Source: Malania oleifera
Taxonomy: Eukaryota > Streptophyta > Magnoliopsida > Santalales > Ximeniaceae
Length of the DNA stretch: 64,000 nt
Reading direction: 5' to 3'
Assembly: GCF_029873635.1 (NCBI RefSeq)
Contig: NC_080423.1
Coordinates: 96,743,025-96,807,024, forward strand
In this document: piece by piece, positions 49,401-59,430 of the stretch
Position numbering within the stretch: position 1 is the stretch's first letter
How the letters are laid out: each line of letters begins with the position of its first letter
The notes under the pieces: model-generated
Database searches by the model: none
Seen by the model: only the letters and a program-made list of their open reading frames with translations
Told to the model about the DNA's origin: nothing
Made by a program: the position numbers and the translations under genes

Positions 49401-52400
49401 GGGGGAAAAGAAACATATGCATAAAACATGATACATCATGCGTTCATGAGAAGATTTCCTTTTTCCTAAGCCATCATACAAATGGTCAGATCTCCCCTCA
49501 ATCAGTTCACATATAAATACCAACCATAAAATGGCTTCAAATCTATCTAACAGGGTGTCAATAAGAAAATTGCCATTGCCAAAAAAATTTACAGCAGCAA
49601 CAGAGAGCTATGGTAATTTAAGCACAAATGACTAATCAGTGATCCAAATTTCAAATTCATCTGCAGGCATGTTACTGGGCATAGCCACATAGGGACCAAT
49701 AAAATGAGGGTGGGCTACCATATGTAAGAAATGTGATACCAAAGACATTCAACCTATCAGAATAATTGCATTAAATGGGTGACACATTCATCAAATAAGA
49801 ATTCAATTATAAAAACTAAAAGGTCAGAAGAGATGACATTATGGCAATGCTTAGAGTCAATATCTTATATACCAAAACCATCAGGTTCAGAATCAAAACT
49901 CAGTTCCAACAGACTTCCCACCAGACCTATCACACTGACATCCAACCCACGCCCCCACCCAACCCAAATAGGATTGAATTCAACCCACTCTTCAGTACAC
50001 AGAAGGGTAGAGCAACCATGATCGACAGAGGCATCCTTACCCACAATGACAATCTCTATCACAGACGCCAGAAGAACCCACTGAGGAGCTGCAGGAGCAG
50101 AATATGCCATCATCCTCAAGGCGCCTTTTGACCTTCTTAGTGAGATATAAATCTTAAATTAGTCAATATTAACAAAAGAAAAATCAAGGAGGTAGAGGAA
50201 ATGCACACACATAGAAGAGATAAAGCAGGAAGAGAGGGCAGGAGAAAGCGCCAAATACTTAGTAGTACTTAACAGTTAACAGGATGTGAAAAAAGCAAGT
50301 AGACCAAGATCGAAAGAGCAATTATGTCTTGCCCCCCACCCGGGGGGGGGGGGGTGTGGTTTGGCCAGTCAAACTAGAGGCATGGTAAAAGTTGTTATGA
50401 AACAGCTGTGTACGCTTCATATGACAATTTTCAACCATGAAAAATGAACAAAAATAGAACTTCATAAGTACAGAGAAAAAGGATACTGCGCCTTATAAAG
50501 GTATAGGAAGAAGGCTTCCATTTATTAAACCAATCAGGTAGTTCAAAGTCAACGGGATTTCCTATCTGCTTCAGCAACTTGTTGAATATGTGACCAATGC
50601 TGCTGCGTTCAGCACTCTGAATTTAACAGGGGGAAAAATATAAGACAAAAAAAAAAAAACCTCAACCATTATATGCATTAAGAATGCAAGAAGCTCAGAG
50701 AAAAAATATGTTCAATACTACAACATTTAGTAGACAAAGAATGACATAAATATCACAACTACAGCAGATTACAACCCCCTCCCCCTTCAAAAAATAAAGC
50801 TAAAGCTTGACAATCATAACTTAAGAAGTTTCGAGCTGCAAAAGGTCAACAAGAAGTACTAAATTTTTCAAAGCTTTTTTTCCTTTCTTTGCTTGAGCAG
50901 CTGCCTCTCCAAGCCCAAATCTCATCCTCCATTGTCATATCAGTAACCAAACAGAGGCAAACCAGAGCAATTGCCAGATTTCAGAGGTGTCTGGTCAAAA
51001 GGTAGGGAAGGAGGATATGTTCAATGGAATCAGCATCTTCCTCACACCAAAACATCCATTAACTGAGCAAAAATTATGAAAACGAAAACTAAAAATGAGA
51101 AACAAACGCTAAAAACTGAATACCAAAAAATATTTCTAAAACTAAAACAAATTAAAATATTGGTTGAACAAATGCCATTTTTTCCCTTGAATCCAATAAC
51201 AATGAAAAAATATGATTAAAGTAATTAAATACAAACTAAAAAATTTTTAATAAAAATAGAAATTATTATAATTATTTTACTAAATTATAATACTTCAAAA
51301 CTCTCATTTAGTGCTACAAGAACAGTCTTGCTATACATGACAGTAGTAAAAAAAGAAAAAATTTGCAAGATTTTTATTTATTTTTTCAAAGTTTTACTAA
51401 TGTTTTATTTTAATTATGAATTATATGCACATCGTCATTTTATTTTTACTCTAATTAAAATTTATGGGTAAAATGAATGATTCAATCCACAAAAATAAAT
51501 CATGGATATTAAAGTACTCTAGCAACAGCAAAACAACTGAAAACCATTAAATCTAGTTTTTTTTTCTCTTTTAACAGCTAAAAATTGACAATAGAAACAA
51601 AAAACTAGCAATGCAAGCAAATGCATTGCCATACCTATTTCTTCAATGAACAATCAAAAACAGAACAGAAAAAAGAAATGACACCAAATAGCCCCTAAAG
51701 ATGTACCCTTTTTTTTGTAGGTTGTTTGTTGTAGAATCCTCCCCAAAGTTGCTTCCAAAAAAAAAAAAAGAAACCATTGCGAGGACACAGATTTTGAAAT
51801 GGGTTTTGAGGGGAAATTGTTTCTGGTTTGAGTATGTTTATTCAGCTTTCTATAATATGAGCAGATTGAGAAGGCACCATTTTTGTCAAGGGTTGCTTGG
51901 GCTCATTTAGGGTATTACACTAAGGAACTATACATAAGCAGCAAGTTGGCAAAGTCGTCAAACTCCCAATCATGGTCATTCTCAAGAAGAGAATTCCCAA
52001 ATTACTCTATTGTCTGAAAGTTGAACGTTTGCAGTTACCAGCCTTCTCCGGACAAACTGAGATTGTTAGATACTTGGTGCTAAGTGGAGTACAGCCACAT
52101 AAGGTGTCATGCCAAAAGAGAATCATCCCTCTCTCCCACAAATGAGGAAGTCATTCCAACCTTTCCATATCCTTTCACAGGCTCCCAACCAATGGTTGCT
52201 TCACTTAGAAGTCCATTCTGTGGTCAAGGTCATATTTTGAAGCAATGATCCTTCTCCAGTACAGATCTTTTTCATTCATAAATCTCCATACCATTTACGG
52301 AGGTCAACTGGTTGAACATAGTGAGAGATTTGAGACCCAGGCCACTAGTTTGAATAGGTTGCTTGACAACCCCCTTTTTAAGTAACTGGTTCTTGAACTC

Positions 52401-55400
52401 CTCACCATGTTTCCCTAAAGGAATCTCTTCTGACTATCTTCGAGTCTTTTGGGCACTGAGCATTGTTTGGTGAAGAGAGGCATATAATACAGGAGGAGGT
52501 TTGTGATAGTACCTTTTGATGAGGGTGAATCTGCCTCCTTTAGATAGGTAATTTCTCTTCCAAGTTCCAACCAGCAAGTTTTTTTCTCAAATGTCTCATA
52601 ATGGGATCCCAAACTCTTCTATCTTTAAACTTAGCTCCAAAAGGAAGACCTAAATAATTCAAAGCAAAGACCTCAAAATAGCAGCCCAACATCCAGCTAG
52701 GAAAGTGCCACAAGTCCCCTCGCCATGGGAATAAGGTCACTTTTTACCTAAGGTCAATTTCAATCCTTAAATTCATAGCAGAATAGCAAAAATATTGAAT
52801 TGAAATTTTGTCAAGTTTCTGCCTCATAAAATTATGTTTTTATCTATTTGGAGATGAGAATCTTCCATTTCCCTACCATTTCTTCCAACTCTAAGCCCTT
52901 CAAGAAGACCTGCTCGTGGCTTATTGCAGTTGAGGCACAAGACTTCCATAACCATAATAAATAACAAAGGAGAGAAGGTAAGACCTTACCACAAGCCTCT
53001 AGAGGAGGTGGAAGAAATCTGAGGGACAGCCATTGATGAGAACAGAGAAAGATGTCACAATAACTCATTGCTGGATCTATTTGCACCACAAATCCAATCC
53101 CAATTTTCCAAGAATGCAGAGAAGGAAGTCCTAAATAACATGATGAGAGGTTTTTCCAAGTTGAGTTCACAAACAACCCCATTTAAGCAACACTAGAATT
53201 TACTCCACAATTTCCAAGGCAATGAGGGCTGCAACTATAATCTGTATACAAGGCGTGTTGGTGCCAGCCAACAACTTCTGGAATCACTTTCCTGAGTCTC
53301 AAAGTCTCGATTATTTAAATTTTAAATCAATAAAAAAGGAAAAGGTAAAATTAAGCCTAAAACAACAAAAATTGAACCAAAAAATTTCAATCAAATCCTA
53401 CCCAAGCAACATCAAAATATAATCCCTTGTTAGTAGCTTAGTAGGAGAACCAATTATGTAACTATATCCAATTATGTAACTATATTCTAAATTCTGTGCA
53501 TTAAAATCTTGTGGTACCAGCACCGTATATATCTTCAAATGTCAACAGAACTTCAGGGTTCCCTACAATTTGTCATGATGCCATAGGACCATATGGCATT
53601 ATTTCATTCTCAAAACTTTATCTCACAAAATCTAGTTGTTGTGCTGATCAAAAGGGCTTTGGGAGGCAAATCCAATTTTCAGAATATCTGCATAATATCC
53701 CAGAATGGGGGTACTTCCATTACCTAAATGAATAAAATAATATGCTTGTCCTTTTTTACATTAGGTCATCAACTAAAATACAGCATTAGCACATACTAAA
53801 GAAATGTGCAAGATGGGCTTTAAGACAAAATTAGCTGGGATTAACAGGTAGGAGGAACAAGGATCACAAACTAAGAAGAATACACCAAAGAATCACAAGT
53901 TAGAAAGGGATATTCCCCAAAAAGTGGATCCCACTCTAATAGCTCCGAATAAATTAAATACATGCGTTAATGCAGGCTTCTTATTCCACAACAATGAAAG
54001 CACTTTTTCACTTTTTCATATACTAGGGGATTTCATTTGGAAAAGAAAATGTTCCATACTTATGGATTTGGGTCCATAACCACAGGTTCCAATGCAGAAG
54101 ATCTTGTAGCACTTATCAATGAGGCCCTATCATTTAGTATTACACAAAGAAATCAATTATAGACACTAATACAATTAGATCCACACTTCATAGACAAACT
54201 TGGGACTTGCGATCCCAGGTAAGATCGGTTTAGGATCATGGGATCCTTTTCTATCAGATAGGAAGGGCTATTGCACAAAATGTACTTCTAGGTAATTCCC
54301 CCAAAGATCCTATATCTATCTATATGAAGTAGAAATCATGTAACAAAGAGGATTCTTATTTGTACAAATGGTACTTCAAACTTGGAACAAGCATGAAGAA
54401 TAGCTCTCGGTCAATTAGTGAACCATCTCTATAGGGATTGTGATTGGTGTTATTATATTGTGCCTTGTGAGCACCCTTGGATCTACAAAGGCAACCTATG
54501 GTAAGCTGCGCACAGAACCTGTGTAAAAGATAAGAAAAAGTGCGATTAAGATGGTTTAGGCACTTGCATAGGCCAAATAACGCACCGCAAGTGAGCTAAA
54601 GTTAGTGCCAGTTGGAGGAAGAAGGATAGACCTAAAATACTTAAACCAAGACAATGAGTAAGGATTTGACAATCCTCTAACTTTCAAAGGATATCACCCT
54701 AGATCATGCAGAATGGCAAAGCCCCCCCTAGCAGGACTTGGGGCTTGGATGTTGTTACGTCGTTCTTGCTTATTTTGATACAACTACAATATGTTTGGGA
54801 AATTCAAGACTAAAAAAGGGAAGTCCCATTTAACATATAGTATAATTTTTTTTAATACACCAAGTAGTACAGTTGCCCTAAGCTAGAGTCATTACTTAAT
54901 TGTCATAAAATGCGGTCATAATTATTAAAAAAAAATGGAAATTTTATTTTAAGGAAATTTCAATTGGCATTAAGAATACATCTAAAATCATCTACAAATA
55001 TATTTTAAATTGTATTGTCAATTTTGCCCCTTTGGATATTCCCAAGGGGTGTGAGTCGTGTGATCCACATCAAGGCAATTCATCAGGTCCATAATAAGAT
55101 TCATAACAATAGTTTATGATCCAAGTCAAATTCAAAGCAATAGATGGAAGTTGTATTTCCTGGCCTACATCGGCCCTAACCCAATCTACCAGCCCACTTG
55201 CAATCTAATTGAGCCCGATCTATCTCAAATACAATATAATTATAAAAAATAAATACATACATATATTTCTCTTTATTTATCTACATAAATATCAATGACT
55301 TTAATGTCCAAACCCCAAACTAAAGTTAAACCTAAGAAAACGGGTCAAATGAAAAATAATAAATCCAACAAAACTGTATACAGTAAAATTTAATTCTATA

Positions 55401-56783
55401 TTCAGGGTGAATTCGAGGTATCAAATTAGTGTTCGGGTGGATTTGGGGTATCGGGTCAACGTCTAGCACCAAATTCCACATGATTTGGGGAAGGGATGTT
55501 ACCTTTTGCCCCAATACATATTCTGGGCAGTAGGTTGGGGGGGGGGGGCAACTATTGGTGGCGGTGATGATATTATGGTAATGGCTACCTGCCCATATGT
55601 GCACGGTTTACACCCCCAACATTGCCTTAAGCAAGTCAATTCCATTAACCTGCCAAATACAATTCTCATTGGCATTGCTGACAACCATAATTCTAGTAAG
55701 CTTTCCAATAGTTGTGCATCACTGTGACATTTGTAATAGTCAAACCCACTCACATTCAATTTTTTGGATATTGAACTTTGATACTAACCATAATGTAACA
55801 CACGCTAGGGTTCTTCAAGACAAGAAAACAAGATCTTTTTCCTTAACAATATTCAGATATGTAAAGTTACAAAAAGGGTTAAGGTGTGGACTAGTTTTTT
55901 GTTTTTTTTGGAAGGTGGGGGATGAGAGAGAGAGAGAGAGAGGGCAAAAAAAGTAAAAAGTGGAAGAAATAGGAATGGAGGATATGAGTTGGAGGAAATA
56001 AAATTGTTTGATAACTTCTATTCTCCGTCAAATTTTGCATCCATTTTACAGCCCTAATTTTACTTTCAAAGCTCAAAGAGACTAAGATACACCAAAACTA
56101 AACCAATACATGTCAATAAACTACTCAAAACAGCAATCACAATTACGCTCTAATTATTAGAGAAAGTGTCATACAAATTTATGCTACAAAATATAAAGAA
56201 AATAAATTATTGAAAAACACATTGCTAACTCAGAAAATGAACTACATGTCCAATAATAAAATGAAGTCTAACTCAGATAAACCCTAAGCAAACCAAAAAA
56301 ATAAGTGCTTGCTAAAAACCTAATTGTAGTTTTACCAAACTTTCCCATCAGTATCATTTTAATGACACAAAACATGGACTATGGTATTAGATCAATAGTC
56401 CAAACGAAAGAGTCCATTAAAGAATGTCAACGGTGAAGGAAGAAGTTTCTCATTCCTCAAATTTGCTCAAACCATTTCTTACCCAACCACCCACAAGAAA
56501 TCTGATCACATTAAGATTCTCTTTTCAACATTCTAGTGACAAACAACCCATTTGTTCTATAAAAGAAAAATAAAGAACTCACTTGTCACTTTTTTTAATT
56601 GATCAAAATAAATTAATACATTATTAAAAATAACATATAAGACGTAAATAACAACAAAAATAAGAAAAAAAAATCTATTATGCCATTGTTCAGGTACAAA
56701 ATAAAAATTTATAGAGAAAAAAAAAAGTTCATAATTAATAAATGCAGTGTCCGAAGTAAAATAACCTTCTTTGTGGCAGGCAT
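28471..56783 (-). CDS. ASHH3: SET-domain histone-lysine N-methyltransferase, ASHH3/ASHH4-like
   Basis: Transfers methyl groups to histone H3 lysine, by family probably K36, in chromatin. Twelve exons join in frame to 369 codons (Arabidopsis ASHH3 is close to 363): 56783-56766, 50616-50487, 50152-50041, 48965-48866, 48099-48021, 47859-47688, 47595-47515, 47308-47131, 37850-37823, 37734-37644, 28666-28618, 28542-28471. Every junction has GT and AG. Order: N-terminal [19 protein letters not shown] cysteine cluster, residues 68-105 (CSCSS, CHCGMLLSSC, CKCGSSC); SET, about 119-237, with IEYVGEV, the [16 protein letters not shown] cofactor and catalytic region (NHSC 192-195) and [10 protein letters not shown]; post-SET cysteines CHCGAEGC 241-248; a C-terminal domain ending [12 protein letters not shown]. 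All diagnostic residues are present, so the protein looks functional. Choice between ASHH3 and ASHH4 is open. Confidence 0.95.
29003..29312. mobile_element. MITE with GGAATAGCTATTCC-type termini
   Basis: About 310 bp with inverted ends: GGCTCGGTTTTTGGAATGTC and TATTCCTAGGAATA on the left, CCAAGGAATAGCTATTCC followed by ACAAACCAAACGTAACC on the right. The middle is AT-rich. The ends resemble small PIF/Harbinger- or hAT-type elements with a GTTTGGTTTG motif. No coding capacity. Confidence 0.65.
29600..30430 (-). pseudogene. LINE 3' fragment in intron 10
   Basis: Minus-strand translation includes [17 protein letters not shown] near 30165-30215, the tryptophan-containing P-F-K-x-K segment preceding the zinc-binding domain in plant LINEs, and low-quality remnants of the tail domain from 29.7 to 30.1 kb. 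The frame is broken repeatedly. Same orientation as the host gene. Confidence 0.55.
30575..32500 (-). pseudogene. LINE fragment with reverse transcriptase end and zinc-binding domain
   Basis: From high to low coordinates on the minus strand: an RT active-site box [10 protein letters not shown] (Ser-Ala-Asp-Asp at 32052-32041), [15 protein letters not shown] near 31950, the block [15 protein letters not shown] near 31660, and the zinc-binding region [21 protein letters not shown] near 31020-30960. The 3' end is TTATTGATAAAAAAA at 30576. Frames shift several times and stops are common. This is the longest LINE copy in intron 10. Same orientation as the host gene. Confidence 0.8.
33380..33900 (-). 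pseudogene. LINE 3' fragment in intron 10
   Basis: The minus-strand frame near 33620-33520 reads [20 protein letters not shown], the tail segment that also appears as WGIWLDHNAWIF in the plus-strand copy at 27.65 kb. Upstream on the minus strand (33730-33690) are degraded parts of the same domain. Same orientation as the host gene. Confidence 0.65.
34500..35105 (-). pseudogene. LINE 3' fragment in intron 10
   Basis: Minus-strand 35050-34850 reads [20 protein letters not shown] and [20 protein letters not shown], close to the zinc-binding domain at 27.5 kb. The low-coordinate end is a T/A homopolymer tract with CTATCAAAAC on the minus strand near 34530, the same 3' terminus as at 27.94 kb. 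So both are copies of one LINE family. Same orientation as the host gene. Confidence 0.75.
35640..36265 (-). pseudogene. LINE 3' fragment in intron 10
   Basis: Minus-strand 36260-36180 reads [20 protein letters not shown], the segment K-V-x-T-x-D found before the zinc-binding domain, followed by broken tail sequence down to about 35650, where a T run marks the end of the element. It directly abuts MITE copy 2. Same orientation as the host gene. Confidence 0.6.
36270..36962. mobile_element. MITE copy 2 (GGTCTTAAATTTC family), inverted relative to copies 1 and 3
   Basis: Starts GGCCTTAAATTTTGATTTCG and ends GGAAATTTAAGACC. Reverse-complement alignment with 25645-26312 is good over the full length, including the central GGTTAACAAACATAATAATA region. 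It has an extra run of GATTTC repeats near 36340-36360. Confidence 0.8.
39071..39135 (+). repeat. RTE-type 3' end
   Basis: CATATAGCCGACCTCATCTA, then GAGACTTAATGCTTGG, then a GTTGCTGTTGTTGT run, as at 24.79 kb. Only the terminal segment is recognisable. Confidence 0.5.
39150..39900 (-). pseudogene. LINE 3' fragment in intron 8
   Basis: Minus-strand 39545-39400 reads [19 protein letters not shown], then [18 protein letters not shown] and [11 protein letters not shown], the zinc-binding domain of a plant LINE. The adjacent 39640-39790 resembles 31.14-31.25 kb (CCATTTTCGTTCGTTGG on the plus strand). Same orientation as the host gene. Confidence 0.75.
40598..41275. mobile_element. MITE copy 3 (GGTCTTAAATTTC family)
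   Basis: Begins GGTCTTAAATTTCGACGAAA and ends TTGAAATTTAAGACTT. It aligns with 25645-26312 in the same orientation, with indels (e.g. TTTATTTTATTTTATTTTA near 40820) and scattered substitutions. Confidence 0.8.
41578..45160. mobile_element. Foldback-like element: 1.7-kb inverted arms with 66-bp subrepeats
   Basis: The left arm (about 41578-43268) and the right arm (about 43330-45160) are inverted copies. Paired landmarks: ATGGAAAATGTTATGCATAG with its complement at 45135-45155; TGGGTCATTCAGTGAAGAAT with its complement near 44815-44835; and CAAAGAGGGTGTTTGACGAA with its complement near 43335-43355. The spacer is about 60 bp. Each arm contains nine or so tandem units with a 66-67 bp period, marked by GAGTCAACTCT, CAATTGAAGACT and TTGACAATCA (left-arm marks at 42307, 42374, 42440, 42506, 42572, 42639, 42706, 42772). 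Subrepeat-bearing long inverted arms are the hallmark of Foldback elements. No transposase frame is present and I found no target duplication. Confidence 0.85.
45790..46480 (-). pseudogene. Endogenous Caulimoviridae-like RT/RNase H remnant
   Basis: The minus strand carries, in order, a connection-domain block with [17 protein letters not shown] and a following LKKNA motif (46300-46240), then an RNase H start resembling the Asp-x-x-W-x-x-x-L-L-E-E segment (near 46090), [20 protein letters not shown] (46045-45985), and an end block [17 protein letters not shown] (near 45880-45830). The Y-K-E-I-L-A-V-K and W-x-F-x-V-x-H-V-K patterns fit plant pararetroviruses such as florendo- or petuviruses rather than Ty3/gypsy elements. 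Several stops (for example just before the RNase H histidine block and after KDKDN) and frameshifts show it is dead. Capsid, movement and protease parts were not found. Confidence 0.7.
47860..48020 (-). other. Intron 5 containing an RTE-type 3' end
   Basis: Between donor 48020-48019 (GTAAAT) and acceptor CCGCAG ending at 47860. At 47888-47935 the minus strand reads GATGTAGCTGAACCCACCTA then GTGGGACTTAAGG with an adjacent T run, the same terminal segment as at 24.79 kb. So even this 161-bp intron holds a short retroelement end. Confidence 0.5.
50870..53220 (-). pseudogene. LINE fragment with RT and zinc-binding remnants in intron 1
   Basis: From high coordinates on the minus strand: an RT segment with the end of a P-L-S-P-L-L-F-type box (53000-52960, frameshifted), [16 protein letters not shown] (52650), [12 protein letters not shown] and then [11 protein letters not shown] (52530-52490), and a zinc-binding remnant, [13 protein letters not shown], near 51020. 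These are the C-terminal half of a plant LINE ORF2. A region at 51.07-51.95 kb interrupts the copy. Stops and shifts are frequent. Same orientation as the host gene. Confidence 0.75.
54530..54785 (+). pseudogene. RTE-type LINE C-terminus and 3' end
   Basis: Plus-strand translation from 54545 gives [19 protein letters not shown] sequence in broken frames, the arginine-tryptophan-histidine block at the C-terminus of RTE polyproteins, followed by a remnant of the D-x-x-E-W-x-x-R segment near 54690 and then the 3' end GACTTGGGGCTTGG plus GTTGTTACGTCGTT. It lies opposite to the host gene. Confidence 0.5.
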
Positions 56784-57720
56784 GGCCTCAATTAGCTCCA
56801 CCAGTTAAGAAACTGAACATTAAGTGCCTACACAAGCAGCACAGCGATTGAGCTTACTTCAAAATAGCATAGATTTTTGTTTCAGAATTTAGAATATAGA
56901 ATTCAAGATTCCTTAAAATCAAAGTCAACACTCATTGTATCAAGACAATTTCATTTGATGACAGAAATATCAGATTCCTGACAAGAGCAAATATTTCTAA
57001 TCGCCTCATCCCCATCCCTTCCAAAAGGACGACTGGTACTACCTAACTGAAGCAAGAAATTTACCAAGTTCCTAAATTTCTCAACCGCTGTTTGGATTGA
57101 GGGGTCTTGAATTCCAGAAGAATTCCAAAATGCGAGGATTTCAAATCTCTTGTTTTAAAACCACTGTTTGGTGAAATTTTTTGGCGCGAGTTCCAAAATA
57201 CAGCATTTTGAAATTGGAATCAAAGCAAATTAAAGAAAAGAAAACGCGAAAGAAAAAACCAGAAAACAGAACCGTAAGTTTAACAAATTTATTGTCCCCA
57301 CTTGGCAATTAAACCCAAATGGATTACTAACAGTATAATAATAACCTTAAAACCAGAAACAGCTTCGCAATTATAATAAAGAAATGGGTCGATAACTAAA
57401 AGTAAAATTTTTTCAAATGGATGAAGAACCACAAAGAGCGTGAAATCACACGACCTAGTCTGACCTTAGGTTTGGAAGTAGAAAGAAGATGAACCCACAA
57501 TCCAAGAGACGTCACACGATCTAGTTTTGAAAGGAGAATAATTGAATGAAGAATCGAGAAAGAGAGAGAGCACCTAATCTGCATCTCGGTGTCGTGCTTA
57601 AGAGTTAAGAGTGGGTTGGAAAAGGGCAGACGATAACCAGACTACGGAGAGCGAGCGAGAGAGAGAGAGAGAAAGAGAGAGCGCTTACAGGATTTGGGTT
57701 CCGTTGTTTCTCCACTTCTT
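56784..57720 (-). promoter_or_regulatory. 5' UTR and promoter region of the ASHH3-like gene
   Basis: Upstream of the ATG at 56783 a splice acceptor (TTGTGTAG ending at 56831 or GTTCAG ending at 56813) suggests a split 5' UTR. A likely first exon ends at the donor AGATTAG/GTGCTC (57574/57573) and is preceded on the minus strand by a long CT-rich tract at 57645-57690, typical for plant promoters and leaders. The start site is not determined. Between these, 56.85-57.55 kb looks like an intron without a gene. Confidence 0.45.
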
Positions 57721-57829
57721 TTTGTCCGCTTGGGAAGTAGAGATTATAATTCATTTTGGGTCTTCGTTAGATATTTTATTTGCTCGTTCTGGTTGGCCCC
57801 GAGGTGGTTACTAAGAAACGTCCACTCCG

Positions 57830-58110
57830 CAAATTACCTTGTAAATTTAAATATTAAAAATAAATAGAATTAAATAGAGTGAAATAATAAATTAGTTTTT
57901 AAGTAAAATCTATTTTAGTCCTATTCTTTTAATTAGTGCAATTAAGGACTTGTATTTGTTAATTTTATGTAATTATTTTTATTATCTTAATTAAATCTAA
58001 AATTATTAATATATTTTATAAAATTACTTACGCATATAAAGCATAAAATTAATATTATACATTGTATCACTGCTATTAAAATGTTGATAATTGTAGTAGT
58101 ATTTTAGGTA
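57830..58110. other. AT-rich intergenic DNA
   Basis: No gene, RNA or repeat boundary is recognised in this stretch. Confidence 0.4.
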
Positions 58111-58790
58111 ACTTAAAAAATCAGTCTAAAAAAGGAGAATCTCCTTTCATATAAGCTCTTCAGTTTTCGAGTGATAATAATAATAAAATAAATTAATAAT
58201 CTTTTGAAATAAATAAATAAAAATATTATTTTGGGGTAGTTTTAGGTAGTTATGGGCATTTTTTGAATATTTATGGATAGCCATAGGATTTTTTTGAAAT
58301 ACTTATGAGTAGCTATAGGAGTTTTTCAAAGTATTTACGAGCAGCTAGAGGAGATTTTTGAAGTATTTATGAGTACTTATTGGGATATTTGGGATGATAA
58401 AAAATCAAACCAAGAAAGGAAAATCCTCTTATCTAATAGTAGAGATTAGTTGTAAACACGCAAACACGCATGATGCGCATATTCCACAACCTTTAAGTGA
58501 TAATATGTATTATTATAAAGAGGATTTTCTTTTCTTAGTATGGTTTTTAATATTCCCAAAATGTCCCTATAACTACTCACAAAAATTTCACAATGTCTTT
58601 GTAACTATCCATGTTTATTTTAATATTATCAAAATATTCCTATGACTACTCATGAAAATTTCTAAAAAAAAAATCTTATGACTATCTATGTATATTTTTA
58701 AAATATTCTAATAACGACCCATAAATATTTCAAAAAATACCCTTAATTACTCATAATTTTCATAATTTTTTTTTACAATGATGTGTTATT
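58110..58790. repeat. Inverted-repeat element with short internal subrepeats
   Basis: The left part, 58240-58440 (TATTTATGAGTAGCTATAGG-like units about 40 bp apart, ending GAAAGGAAAATCCTCTTAT), pairs with 58512-58770 (starting AAAGAGGATTTTCTTTTCTT with CTATAACTACTCACAAAAAT-like units). The centre is about 70 bp. The structure resembles a small Foldback-type element or MITE with no coding capacity. Confidence 0.65.
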
Positions 58791-58849
58791 TTTTAAAAAT
58801 TATTTTGTTATAATTTTCGCTTAAAAGCCGCGGAGTACACGCATCACGG

Positions 58850-59430
58850 GTGTTGGTTTTTTGAGTCTGATATCTATTTTGATGTTGACAAATACAAGTA
58901 TCTCATGTTCGTGCCTAGTGTTTTGAACATGTTTACAAGTCAAAATGCATATACAAAAGACAGAAATGACTTAAAACTCAAATCATATTGGCGTATTCCA
59001 TGAGGAGAAGAGCAAAAAGAAGAAGGCATGTTTTGAATTGTATTACATTTAATTTTTATCTTTGGTCTATAATAATGCAAGCATCTGTATGATATGAATT
59101 GAATACTCAGATGATCGTAGACGGACCTTAGGGCACCTACACTTCAAACAAAATCTTTTCATAAAAAGATAAAATCCTACAAAGGTTTTAATATAACTTT
59201 AGGGTCAAATTAGGGCTTACAAAAATTTCGGTCAACAGACGTTAGATTTTTTGGCTTAATTTAAAAGTTTGGTTGATCGAACCCTTATGGTTCAAATTTG
59301 CTCAATCAACCGAACACTCTGTTGCCCAAAAATTCAAAATATTGACTAAACCTCGGGCGATTGAACAAAAATGAACGTATCTTCCACGGTCGACCGAACC
59401 CTGATCATTGACTGTTCCACTGTCCTAGAC
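58850..59430. repeat. Copia-LTR-like fragment
   Basis: Contains TTTTGATGTTGACAAATACA and several GGTTGATCGAACC / GGTCGACCGAACC inverted words at 59265-59400, features seen in plant copia LTRs. It is cut on the right by the gypsy LTR starting at 59431. Assignment is tentative. Confidence 0.35.

Larger units (their letters stand above)
50617..56765 (-). other. Intron 1 of the ASHH3-like gene (6,149 bp)
   Basis: It separates the six-codon first coding exon (MPATKK) from the conserved exon 2. Donor GTTATT at 56765, acceptor AAATTCAG ending at 50617. Contents: LINE fragment 50.87-53.2 kb, RTE 3' end 54.53-54.78 kb. In 53.2-54.5 and 54.8-56.7 kb I see AT-rich DNA, a G run at 55539-55548 and a (GA)n run near 55925-55942, and no other gene. 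Confidence 0.85.

Noticed and set aside
49865..50131. Overlapping open frames on both strands around the third coding exon.
   Set aside because: They are shadows of the 112-nt exon 50152-50041; the real reading frame, read with its neighbours, gives the AWS cysteine cluster.
58850..59430. The GTCGACC/GGTCGAC words as the same palindrome family as in the gypsy LTRs.
   Set aside because: The core is GGTTGATCGAACC / GGTCGACCGAACC, different from TTCGTCGACGAA, and the surrounding sequence is unrelated.
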